This document shows, one piece after another, positions 1 to 6,377 of a DNA stretch of 57,080 bases (its first letter is position 1; each line of letters starts with the position of its first letter). The translations under genes and the position numbers were made by a program. Source of the DNA: a bacterium (GTDB lineage Bacteria > Krumholzibacteriota > Krumholzibacteriia > LZORAL124-64-63); contig JAAESD010000145.1 in NCBI GenBank assembly GCA_024229695.1, positions 1 to 57,080 of the forward strand, read 5' to 3'. A model generated the notes under the pieces. That model did not search any database and was not told the origin of the DNA. It worked only from the letters and a program-made list of their open reading frames with translations.

Positions 1-94
1 CATCGATTTTGATAGCACCGGGATTAAAAACTGATGTTACCGCAGGAAAATCATTGCGTGTAACGAGTGGATTATCAGAACATCGACGCAGCAT
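1..94 (-). CDS. GH130-family glycoside phosphorylase/hydrolase, N-terminal fragment cut by the window edge
   Basis: Reading the minus strand from an ATG at 94 gives 31 open codons to the edge. The peptide carries NPLVTRNDFP and then VFNPGAIKID. The NP-(I/L)-(L/V)-T-x-x-DFP start followed by VFNPGA is typical of the beginning of GH130 enzymes (mannosylglucose/mannan-oligosaccharide phosphorylases and beta-1,2-mannosidases). The rest lies outside the window, so neither catalysis nor substrate can be judged. It follows two glycosyltransferases on the same strand, separated by 75 bp that hold a perfect inverted repeat ending at the start codon. No strong SD is visible. The family call is by motif memory only. 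Confidence 0.6.
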   Translation of the reverse strand, partial: MLRRCSDNPLVTRNDFPAVTSVFNPGAIKID

Positions 95-132
95 AATTAC
101 CAAGCTTGGTTAAAGGGAAAGGCTTGGTAATT
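95..132. repeat. Perfect 11-bp inverted repeat abutting the GH130 start codon
   Basis: Arms AATTACCAAGC (95-105) and GCTTGGTAATT (122-132) are exact reverse complements separated by 16 bases. One arm touches the ATG at 94 of the GH130 fragment. No T-run follows on the minus strand, so it does not look like a terminator. It could be an operator or an mRNA hairpin that masks the ribosome site. Confidence 0.6.
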
Positions 133-169
133 GTCACACAATCTTAGCTATAATGTCAAACTACTAATT

Positions 170-1135
170 TCAAACAACCTTATTCAACATTTCCTGCAGC
201 GAATTGCGCCAAGTTGTCCGTTTTTCTTCACAATACTGACTCATTATTTCAGCTGTCTCAACAAAGTTGCCCTCAAGACTTGTAATGGCATCCCGGAAAC
301 CTTCAGCAGTATTATCTGCATAGAATGTTCCTTTTTTGAACAGGAATCGTAACAAAGGCCAGTCTGATGTAATCAGCGGTTTGCCTAAAGCAACTGCTTC
401 AAAACCGCCACCCTGCAAAGTATGATCGCGAGTAGTAAGGGCCATGACAGCATCACTCGCTTTCAATAGGCCGATGTAATCTGAATCGGACAAAAATCCT
501 GTGAAAACAACATTGTCAGGAGTGTTTTCAAAAGTTTCTGGTGGCTGGCTGGCTTTATTACCCGTGATATAGAAAGTAACATCCGGCAACAATCTGGCTG
601 CACCTACTACTTCAGACAATGGCTCATCATCTGCATAGGTATTAACCATCACAACACAGGTGCCATCTTGAACCGGATATGGGTCTACCTCTGGAAAAAC
701 TGGCAGAGCATCTTCCAGAATCATTGCTTTGCCACCCCAACCTTCGATGACCTTTACCCAGTGGTCAGTTGTAACCAAATTCAGTTCAGCTTTGCGTACA
801 AGGAATCTTTGTAATGGGCCAATCCAGTTCCATCGATCCGCAAATGCATCGCTATGATGATCCAGTACGAACTTTGTACCAAACAGCAGTCCGTGCAGAT
901 ACACAGCCCAGGCACAGAAAATTGGTGAGTTTTGAACGAAAACCAGCTGTGGCCGTTGAGTCAACATAATGAAATGAGTTCTGATTCCCTGAAGAATATA
1001 TTTAAATGGAGCGAAAGCTGGAACCTGAAACTTCAAGTAATGAATAAAAAACAGCTCTGCATCAAGCTCTTTGGCCAAAGATTCACTACGACGGCCATAA
1101 GGTGCCCAAGCGTAAAAATGTCGTTTATTACTCAT
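170..1135 (-). CDS. Glycosyltransferase (GT-B, GT4-like)
   Basis: 321-aa protein that probably transfers a sugar from a nucleotide donor to a glycan acceptor at the cytoplasmic face. The N-terminal half has a Rossmann-like stretch (VFVQNSPIFCAWAVYL, about residues 65-80). The C-terminal half has the GT4-type donor region GGGFEAVALGKPLITSDWP (about 243-261), where the glycine-rich turn and glutamate normally bind the nucleotide sugar. There is no signal peptide. The ATG at 1135 lies 8 bp inside the end of the upstream GT gene with GGAG about 8 bases ahead, which suggests translational coupling. The acceptor is unknown; the linked GH130 fragment hints at mannose-containing glycans, but this is inference. 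Confidence 0.8.
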   Translation of the reverse strand: MSNKRHFYAWAPYGRRSESLAKELDAELFFIHYLKFQVPAFAPFKYILQGIRTHFIMLTQRPQLVFVQNSPIFCAWAVYLHGLLFGTKFVLDHHSDAFADRWNWIGPLQRFLVRKAELNLVTTDHWVKVIEGWGGKAMILEDALPVFPEVDPYPVQDGTCVVMVNTYADDEPLSEVVGAARLLPDVTFYITGNKASQPPETFENTPDNVVFTGFLSDSDYIGLLKASDAVMALTTRDHTLQGGGFEAVALGKPLITSDWPLLRFLFKKGTFYADNTAEGFRDAITSLEGNFVETAEIMSQYCEEKRTTWRNSLQEMLNKVV

Positions 1136-2369
1136 TATTCAGGCTCCTCTCAAACAATTTGCAGAGTCGAGCTACATTATTTTCGATGTTATATTCAGCT
1201 TGAACCTTGGCTTGTCCCGCTTTACCAAGTTTGTTGCGTAGTTGTTCATCTTCCAGCAAGCTCTGCAATGCATCTGCAAACGCAGTTACGTCTTTCTCTT
1301 GCACTACAAGGCCTTCACCCTCTTCAATCAATTCAGGAATACCTGAAACGAAGGTCGATACACACGGAATGCCCATTGACATCGATTCCATCAGAACAAC
1401 AGGGACTCCATCCATGTCACCATTTTTGGCAGTGATACAAGGTAAAGCAAAAATATGTGCCTGATTGAGTTGAGAAATCAGATCTTCCTGGAACACTTTG
1501 CCCAGCAACTCAACATCGTCCTGCAGTTCGTATTTTCTGATCAGATTCTCAAGCAAGCCAAGCTCCGGGCCATCTCCCGCTATCTGACATTTGAAACTAC
1601 AACCACGCTCTTTCAATACTTTACAGGCTTCAATCAGGTAAGGATAACCTTTGCGCTCAACAACTTGTGACACAGAATAAATCAAAGGTCGTTCAGGATT
1701 CTCTGGCGGATTAGCCTGATCAAATTTTTCAGGCGAAACTCCACAATGTACAATCTCAAATTTGTCAGCAATATCGTCTTCTGGGAAAAGATCCAGCAAG
1801 TACTGCTTGCTGAACTCCGAGATGGAAACAATGAACCTGGCCTGGTTCAGTTTCTCACGCAACACAATTCGATCGGTGAAAAAATTATTGTGTACTGTAA
1901 AACTGAATGAAATACCGATCATGCGAGAGAATACCAGAGCTACCGTTGCTGCATTCACAGAAAAATGTGCATGGATATGACCTATGCCAGAAGCTTGTGC
2001 ATATGGCAAAAGATAGATTGCTTCCATAAAATGAAAAAAGGTTCGCCGACGATTGGTTAAACTCTCACCAGGCATTGTCATAAGCATAAAAAAGGTACTG
2101 AAATATTTTATCGGTCTCGTAAATATTGTTTTTAGATGTGCCTTTATAAAATGCAATGGCCTCAGCGGTAAAGCATAATGAGTTGATGCCATCAAGCTTC
2201 TGGATTCTTCTGAAAGTCCTTTTATATCAGGCTTTCGAATAGCAAAAGTATTCACATCAAACCCGGCTTCACGCAGCGCAAATACTTCCCTGTAAATAAA
2301 GGTTGTTGTAAGCCCGGGGAAGCTCTGAGTTATATAGCCAATGGTCTTATTTCGGGGGTTGACCGTCAT
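1128..2369 (-). CDS. Glycosyltransferase family 4
   Basis: 413-aa GT-B fold enzyme. The N-terminal acceptor domain starts with IGYITQSFPGLTTTFIYREV, as in many exopolysaccharide GT4 enzymes. The donor domain includes SVSQVVERKGYPYLIEA (the 'grK G' region), then GDGPELGLLENLI, and the ExxxxxxxE-like stretch GVPVVLMESMSMGIPCVST. An upstream ATG at 2450 is possible in frame, but it has no SD, whereas the ATG at 2369 is preceded by AGAGG four bases away; I chose 2369. It is the first gene of the GT-GT-GH130 set. It is probably involved in cell-surface or storage glycan assembly; the sugar specificity is not readable. Confidence 0.88.
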   Translation of the reverse strand: MTVNPRNKTIGYITQSFPGLTTTFIYREVFALREAGFDVNTFAIRKPDIKGLSEESRSLMASTHYALPLRPLHFIKAHLKTIFTRPIKYFSTFFMLMTMPGESLTNRRRTFFHFMEAIYLLPYAQASGIGHIHAHFSVNAATVALVFSRMIGISFSFTVHNNFFTDRIVLREKLNQARFIVSISEFSKQYLLDLFPEDDIADKFEIVHCGVSPEKFDQANPPENPERPLIYSVSQVVERKGYPYLIEACKVLKERGCSFKCQIAGDGPELGLLENLIRKYELQDDVELLGKVFQEDLISQLNQAHIFALPCITAKNGDMDGVPVVLMESMSMGIPCVSTFVSGIPELIEEGEGLVVQEKDVTAFADALQSLLEDEQLRNKLGKAGQAKVQAEYNIENNVARLCKLFERSLNNE

Positions 2370-2588
2370 GTTACCTCTTAACAATTGAACACTCGTTTGT
2401 AAGCAGCCAGCAGATGAGGAACAGAATGTTCCATGCCAATTCATTTTCAACCCGGTGGCACACTACCAAGTAGTTCGAGTTTCATTCTATCGTCAAAATA
2501 CCTTAGAACCTTAACGTTTTACAGTCAAATAACAACCTTTTGAACTTTTTCGATGTATTTTGTATCAAAGAAGCTGTCAATTACGTGG

Positions 2589-2594
2589 TTGACA
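2589..2594 (+). promoter_or_regulatory. Candidate -35 element for the SQR-like gene
   Basis: A perfect TTGACA lies 67 bases before the ATG at 2662. No convincing -10 sits at 16-18 bases, but the following A/T-rich stretch offers TATTAT at 2617-2622. The stretch 2370-2661 otherwise holds only the palindrome at 2610-2643. Confidence 0.35.
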
Positions 2595-2609
2595 ATACCC
2601 GACAATTTT

Positions 2610-2643
2610 AGTAGTTTATTATATTCTAATATTATTAACTACT
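2610..2643. promoter_or_regulatory. 34-bp imperfect palindrome, likely operator of the SQR-like gene
   Basis: Outer arms AGTAGTT (2610-2616) and AACTACT (2637-2643) are exact reverse complements, and inner A/T positions continue the symmetry (14 of 17 pairs match around a centre near 2626). It overlaps the presumed promoter and ends 18 bases before the start codon of the downstream flavoprotein. It is too A/T-rich for a terminator and no T-run follows. A dimeric repressor site is the simplest reading. Confidence 0.5.
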
Positions 2644-2661
2644 TAACTAAGGGGTGAACAA

Positions 2662-4098
2662 ATGGCAAAAATCTGCATTATCGGGGCTGGATTTGCCGGC
2701 CACACAGCTGCACTTTACCTCGGCGATAAGCTGGGTAAAGCCCATGAAATAACAGTTATCAATCGTTCAAAGAACTTTGTCTACATTCCATCGCTGGTTT
2801 GGGTGGGAATTGACAGAATGGACGTTGAAAACACACAATTTGACCTTGAAAAGGTGTACAGCAAGTTCAATGTCAGGCTAATTACCGGCAAAGCAACAGA
2901 AGTTCACGCAGATGAGCAGTTTGTCATCGCTGAACCTGACAACTCATCTGAAGTTGAGAAAATTGAATACGATTACATCCTGATTGCAACTGGACCAAAA
3001 CTCGATTTCGAAGCAACGCCAGGACTTGGACCGGCAACAGGCAACACCTGGTCAATCTGCTCTCCCCCTCATGCTTCTGAAGCAAAAATTAAATACCTTG
3101 AATCTGTGACAAAAATGGAAAATGGCGAAAGACAACGCATCGTCATTGGTACAGGCCACGGCGGAGCTACCTGTCAGGGTGCAGCTCTTGAATACATCAC
3201 AAATGTTCATAAAGATCTTGTTCGCAGAGGAATCAGGGAAAAATGTGACCTTACTTACCTGTCGAATGAACCAGAGCTTGGTGATTTCGGAATTCGTGGA
3301 CTGAGTGTCAAACACAAAGGCGAAATGACATCGGGAGCAGACTTTATTGGTGCCGTTTTTGAGGACTATGGCATTAATCCGATGATAGCTCGTGCAGTCC
3401 AAAGTGTTGATAAAGAAAACATCTACTGGGAAGACATTAACGGAGAATCTGGCGAAACCGGATATGACTATGCCATGCTGATTCCTAGATTCCTGGGTCA
3501 ACCGATGAAATTCATTGGTGCTGACGGCCAGGACATCGCTGATAAAATCGTAAACCCAGCAAATGGACTGGTAAAAGTTGATGGCATCTACGGTCTGAAA
3601 TATGATGACCTCGCAAACAACCCGGACGCATGGCCAGCTGTTTACCAGAATCCTGCGTATTCCAATATTTTTGCCGCCGGAATTGCCTTTGCACCTCCTG
3701 GACCAATTTCAGCCCCTGCAATAACTCCCAACGGAACCGCCTTGAGCCCTGCTCCACCAAGAACAGGTATGGTTTCAGGAATAATAGGACGAATTGTTGC
3801 TCTGAATATCATCGACCTTGTGCAAAAAGGACGAATGACTCACAGCGAGCGGATGACTGAAATGGCAGCAGCATGTATTGCATCGATGGGCGACAGCCTG
3901 TGGGATGGATCAGCTGCGGTAATTATGGTTTACCCGGTTGTACCCGATAACAGGAAATATCCTAATGAACAAGGCAGAGACCAGTATGTAACCCACATGG
4001 AAATGGGATTGGCCGGAGCCTGGATGAAGCGGATGATTCACACAACATTCATGTACAAACTTCAAGGTAAACCTGGCTGGAAAATCATTCCTGAATAG
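2662..4098 (+). CDS. Sulfide:quinone oxidoreductase-like FAD flavoprotein
   Basis: 478-aa member of the two-dinucleotide-binding flavoprotein (SQR/NDH-2) family, expected at the inner face of the cytoplasmic membrane passing electrons to quinone. Residues 4-11 form the FAD motif IIGAGFAG, YDYILIATGP (103-112) is the second dinucleotide motif, and the stretch around 335-370 (NIFAAGIAFAPPGP ... PPRTGM) matches the SQR 'FAxGxAxxxPP...P-x-TG' region. Cysteines at 133 and 171 fit the first two SQR cysteines. I see no cysteine in 330-385, where canonical SQRs carry the third redox Cys, so sulfide as substrate is not assured. SD AAGGGG precedes the ATG. A 38-aa gene follows 12 bases after the stop. 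Confidence 0.75.
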   Translation: MAKICIIGAGFAGHTAALYLGDKLGKAHEITVINRSKNFVYIPSLVWVGIDRMDVENTQFDLEKVYSKFNVRLITGKATEVHADEQFVIAEPDNSSEVEKIEYDYILIATGPKLDFEATPGLGPATGNTWSICSPPHASEAKIKYLESVTKMENGERQRIVIGTGHGGATCQGAALEYITNVHKDLVRRGIREKCDLTYLSNEPELGDFGIRGLSVKHKGEMTSGADFIGAVFEDYGINPMIARAVQSVDKENIYWEDINGESGETGYDYAMLIPRFLGQPMKFIGADGQDIADKIVNPANGLVKVDGIYGLKYDDLANNPDAWPAVYQNPAYSNIFAAGIAFAPPGPISAPAITPNGTALSPAPPRTGMVSGIIGRIVALNIIDLVQKGRMTHSERMTEMAAACIASMGDSLWDGSAAVIMVYPVVPDNRKYPNEQGRDQYVTHMEMGLAGAWMKRMIHTTFMYKLQGKPGWKIIPE

Positions 4099-4110
4099 AG
4101 AGGTCACGAT

Positions 4111-4227
4111 ATGAAAATTACAAATAGAGACAAGGCAATGATGAACAACAAGTTTATTCAATTTTTTAGATTCATAGTTCTAAATCTGAAAATCCTGAAG
4201 GCAGTTGACCACAGCAAGCGTTCTTGA
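4111..4227 (+). CDS. 38-aa basic small protein downstream of the SQR-like gene
   Basis: An ATG at 4111 with AGAGG seven bases ahead opens a 38-codon frame ending in TGA at 4225-4227. The peptide has a hydrophobic, helix-prone core (FIQFFRFIVLNLKILKAV, about residues 15-32) flanked by basic residues and a polar end (DHSKRS). It is too short for usual ORF cut-offs. The spacing to the SQR-like stop codon (12 bp) and the good SD suggest co-translation. The composition suits a peripheral or single-pass membrane peptide. I do not recognise a named family; it could be a small partner or stabiliser of the flavoprotein. Confidence 0.6.
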   Translation: MKITNRDKAMMNNKFIQFFRFIVLNLKILKAVDHSKRS

Positions 4228-4261
4228 AAAAATCAAGAGGGGTGGCTATATGCTGCCCCTC
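4226..4261 (-). terminator. Terminator of the GH53 operon
   Basis: On the minus strand GAGGGG pairs with CCCCTC (4256-4261 with 4237-4242), extended inward by four more pairs including wobbles and closed by a 5-base loop. It is followed by TTGATTTTTT (4236-4227). It sits just past the GH53 stop at 4295. In the plus direction no T-run follows, so it serves the minus strand mainly. Confidence 0.65.
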
Positions 4262-4294
4262 CACATAATCGGCATCACAAAAAACCGTTTGTCA

Positions 4295-5251
4295 CTATCT
4301 AAAGGCCTCCAGAGTTGGCAACGCATTCCCCTGTTTATCAAAAAGTGCCATCTTTCCGTTTTCCCAAACTTCCAGCCCCGGAACAAGCACCGATTCAGGA
4401 TACCACCACAAAACCCCGGCACCAAAATCAGCATGTTGCACAATTTCAATTAAATCCTCCAAAAACTCCTTCTGCCCCAGCTGTTTGTGCGCAGTTTCAA
4501 CAACAATAATATCTTTTTCAAATCTACCAACATCATGTAAACTCTTTGCAAACTGCTCCATCGTCCCGTGCCATTTCGGATAATAGCTCAGCCCTATCAA
4601 ATCAAAATCGATGTCAAACTGTTCAAGGTTTTGAAAGAACCACACTCCATTTTGATCTACATGAATCATTATCTTTGCATCGCACTCTGATTTTACACCG
4701 TTAATTGCCGCTTTCAAAAGAGCAGGAAAACCGGGTGAATCAACTCTACCTTCCGGCCACAGAAAACCGGGAGTTATTTCATTACCAATTTGCACAATAT
4801 CAGGCTGGCAGCCAGCTGACTTCATGCTTTGAATCACCTTTTTTGAGTAATTTTCTACCGCTAAAACCAACTTAGGAAAATCGAGACTCTCCCACTTGGC
4901 AGGCTTTAATTGATGCCCTGGATCTGCCCAGGTATCTGAAAAATGCATATCTAAAATCAATGTTGCATCTTGCTCTTTTACCCGTTGAGCAAGATCAATG
5001 ACAAAGGGTAAATCCTGGATTACTGCATTCTTCATCGTTGGATTTACAAACAAACGCACTCTAAAAGTATTGCAACCGTAGCTTCGCATTATTCTTATAA
5101 GGTCTTCATTAACACCATGGTTTGAATATTCAACACCGAGCTCTTCATATTTGGGAAGCATTGAGATATCAGCACCTTTTAGAAAATCAGATGCCGGTGC
5201 TCCAACTGAAATCAAAAGCATGAGCAACAAATATTGTATATGGTTACCCAA
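4295..5251 (-). CDS. Secreted GH53 endo-beta-1,4-galactanase
   Basis: 318-aa protein with an N-terminal signal peptide (hydrophobic residues 6-17, cleavage probably after APA at about 18-20). The mature protein reads FLKGADISMLP..., the usual start of GH53 arabinogalactan endo-1,4-beta-galactosidases. Later come CNTFRVRLFVNP, DMHFSDTWADPG, QIGNEITPGFLWPEG with the presumed acid/base Glu158, GLSYYPKWHG, and IVVETAH with the presumed nucleophile Glu252. The length matches single-domain family members. It would cut beta-1,4-galactan side chains of pectin outside the inner membrane. The start overlaps the preceding gene by 8 bp, so the two are probably co-translated. Confidence 0.9.
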   Translation of the reverse strand: MGNHIQYLLLMLLISVGAPASDFLKGADISMLPKYEELGVEYSNHGVNEDLIRIMRSYGCNTFRVRLFVNPTMKNAVIQDLPFVIDLAQRVKEQDATLILDMHFSDTWADPGHQLKPAKWESLDFPKLVLAVENYSKKVIQSMKSAGCQPDIVQIGNEITPGFLWPEGRVDSPGFPALLKAAINGVKSECDAKIMIHVDQNGVWFFQNLEQFDIDFDLIGLSYYPKWHGTMEQFAKSLHDVGRFEKDIIVVETAHKQLGQKEFLEDLIEIVQHADFGAGVLWWYPESVLVPGLEVWENGKMALFDKQGNALPTLEAFR

Positions 5252-5714
5252 CTTTATTCACCAACACTACATAGTTTTTACCGTATTTTTTGGCACACTT
5301 GGGACAAGTTGTATAGTAATAGTACTGCATTGTTGTTTTCTTGCCTTTTGACTCAACATACTCTTCCATCTGTCCACACCATTTTTTCATATCTCTGTAT
5401 GGACCTTCAAAAACCTTGGTCAGGAAAGTCCCTGAAATGGTTACCATCTCTGCATTTTCGATATCTTGAGGAGCATCAACATAAACATTTGTGCCCCACA
5501 AAGAGTCTTCATCGGCAAGTACAATTAAATCTTCAAATTCAACACCGGCGGCATCGATTTTATCAACAATCCGCTGCATAACTGGCCCAAAATTTAGTGG
5601 AATATGAAACAGACTACGAACTCTGTCTTTTATGAACTTTTTATCCTGCCAGACAATCTCTTTTTCATCCCAAGGCTCAGTATTAAACTCAGGGCAACAA
5701 TTTTCACGTTTCAT
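5244..5714 (-). CDS. Conserved hypothetical protein with C-terminal CPKC motif
   Basis: 156-aa soluble protein. It has a Cys-Cys pair near the N terminus (RENCC), a charged middle section (GVEFEDLIVLADEDSLWG) and a C-terminal TTCPKCAKKYGKNYVVLV. I recall this ending from a widespread family often labelled 'hydrolase' without biochemical support. The CxxC could bind metal or be redox active. The start at 5714 is chosen because GGAG lies six bases ahead; the ATG at 5726 has its AAGGA too close. It leads the operon with the GH53 gene, behind a good promoter at 5783-5812. No role in galactan use can be inferred from sequence. Confidence 0.7.
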   Translation of the reverse strand: MKRENCCPEFNTEPWDEKEIVWQDKKFIKDRVRSLFHIPLNFGPVMQRIVDKIDAAGVEFEDLIVLADEDSLWGTNVYVDAPQDIENAEMVTISGTFLTKVFEGPYRDMKKWCGQMEEYVESKGKKTTMQYYYYTTCPKCAKKYGKNYVVLVNKVG

Positions 5715-5782
5715 CTTATGCTCCATTTCCTTGGATCAACTGATAAACAGGTTATTAAGCAAACCTTGGTTGGTAATCTCAA

Positions 5783-5812
5783 ATTATAAAATCAAATAAG
5801 CTCATCGGTCAA
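5783..5812 (-). promoter_or_regulatory. Sigma70-type promoter for the CPKC protein-GH53 operon
   Basis: On the minus strand TTGACC (5812-5807), an 18-base spacer and a perfect TATAAT (5788-5783) precede the gene starting at 5714. It is back to back with the rrf2 promoter. Confidence 0.6.
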
Positions 5813-5818
5813 TCACTC

Positions 5819-5847
5819 TTGACAATCTATACTAATTGGTACATATT
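5819..5847 (+). promoter_or_regulatory. Promoter of the Rrf2-family regulator
   Basis: TTGACA (5819-5824), a 17-base spacer and CATATT (5842-5847) lie 20 bases before the chosen ATG at 5867. The promoter location also argues against the upstream in-frame start at 5819. The -10 lies inside a dyad resembling the one before the NO reductase. Confidence 0.55.
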
Positions 5848-5867
5848 CCACCCTGAGGTAGGAATTA
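5842..5867. promoter_or_regulatory. Candidate Rrf2-type operator overlapping the rrf2 -10 and SD
   Basis: Half sites CATATTCCAC (5842-5851) and GTAGGAATTA (5858-5867), with a 6-base spacer, match the arms of the perfect dyad at 6292-6319 at 14 of 20 positions with identical spacing. It would allow autorepression. Part of the right half is also the SD region, so some of the similarity may be coincidence. Confidence 0.4.
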
Positions 5868-6280
5868 TGCGTTTGTCAACAACATCGGAATATGCAATCC
5901 GAAGTCTTGTCTACATGGCCTCATGTGGCCCTGAGCTATGCTCCGTTAAGCATCTGAGCGAGAAGTTGGACATACCGTACAAATACCTCGGCAGGTTGAT
6001 GGCTACGTTAGGAAATGCAGGCCTTATAAGCTCAACTCGTGGCAAAAATGGTGGTTATACCATTGACAAACCATTGAGTACAATTCGCCTTCTGGATATA
6101 GTCCAGATTGTTGATGGCCTGGATAATTTTGATCGATGTTTACTCGGTTTTCCTGAGTGTAATGATGACGATCCCTGCCCTATGCACGATTTCTGGAAAG
6201 AGCACAATGAAGGAATCACTGAGATGATTACTAATGTGTCACTAGCAGAAATTCTTGCCAGCAAAAGTAAGAAATTTTAG
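5867..6280 (+). CDS. Rrf2-family Fe-S transcriptional regulator, NsrR/IscR-like
   Basis: 137-aa winged-helix repressor. MRLSTTSEYAIRSLVYMA is the standard Rrf2 start; the helix-turn-helix covers about residues 24-48 and the wing is TRGKNGGYTI. The cluster-binding loop has Cys91, Cys98 and Cys104 with His107 (FDRCLLGFPECNDDDPCPMH), very close to the IscR/NsrR cysteine spacing, so an iron-sulfur cluster that senses NO is likely. The in-frame ATG at 5819 would lie inside the -35 box; the ATG at 5867 has a GGTAGGAA SD. It lies directly upstream of the NO reductase and is the obvious candidate for its repressor. Confidence 0.88.
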   Translation: MRLSTTSEYAIRSLVYMASCGPELCSVKHLSEKLDIPYKYLGRLMATLGNAGLISSTRGKNGGYTIDKPLSTIRLLDIVQIVDGLDNFDRCLLGFPECNDDDPCPMHDFWKEHNEGITEMITNVSLAEILASKSKKF

Positions 6281-6291
6281 TTTTTTTAGCC

Positions 6292-6319
6292 TAATATCCT
6301 ACCTGATTGTAGGATATTA
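6292..6319. promoter_or_regulatory. Perfect 11-bp dyad upstream of the NO reductase (Rrf2-type operator candidate)
   Basis: TAATATCCTAC (6292-6302), spacer CTGATT, then GTAGGATATTA (6309-6319): the arms are exact reverse complements. No T-run follows, so it is not a terminator for rrf2. The ATA-n-CC-n-AC...GT-n-GG-n-TAT layout resembles the IscR type 1 site with one base less spacing. A degenerate copy precedes rrf2. Confidence 0.6.
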
Positions 6320-6324
6320 CTAAC

Positions 6325-6360
6325 GTTCCTCAAGGAACATTAACTGTCGTTGTTTCGACA
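6325..6360. promoter_or_regulatory. Two further short dyads in the NO reductase leader
   Basis: GTTCCT (6325-6330) pairs with AGGAAC (6333-6338) across two bases, and TGTCG (6345-6349) pairs with CGACA (6356-6360) across six. They lie between the Rrf2-like dyad and the SD. They may be binding sites for a second regulator or simple mRNA hairpins. Confidence 0.3.
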
Positions 6361-6377
6361 AAAACAGGAGAGCAGAC

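Noticed and set aside
932..1435. Plus-strand frame of 167 codons over the two glycosyltransferases
   Set aside because: It lies antisense to two well-supported genes, has no domain-like sequence and no SD.
3052..3501. Minus-strand 149-codon frame inside the SQR-like gene
   Set aside because: Antisense shadow with no recognisable motif.
6292..6319. Dyad after rrf2 as its terminator
   Set aside because: No T-run follows either arm; the T-run lies before it, and the arms resemble an Rrf2-type operator instead.
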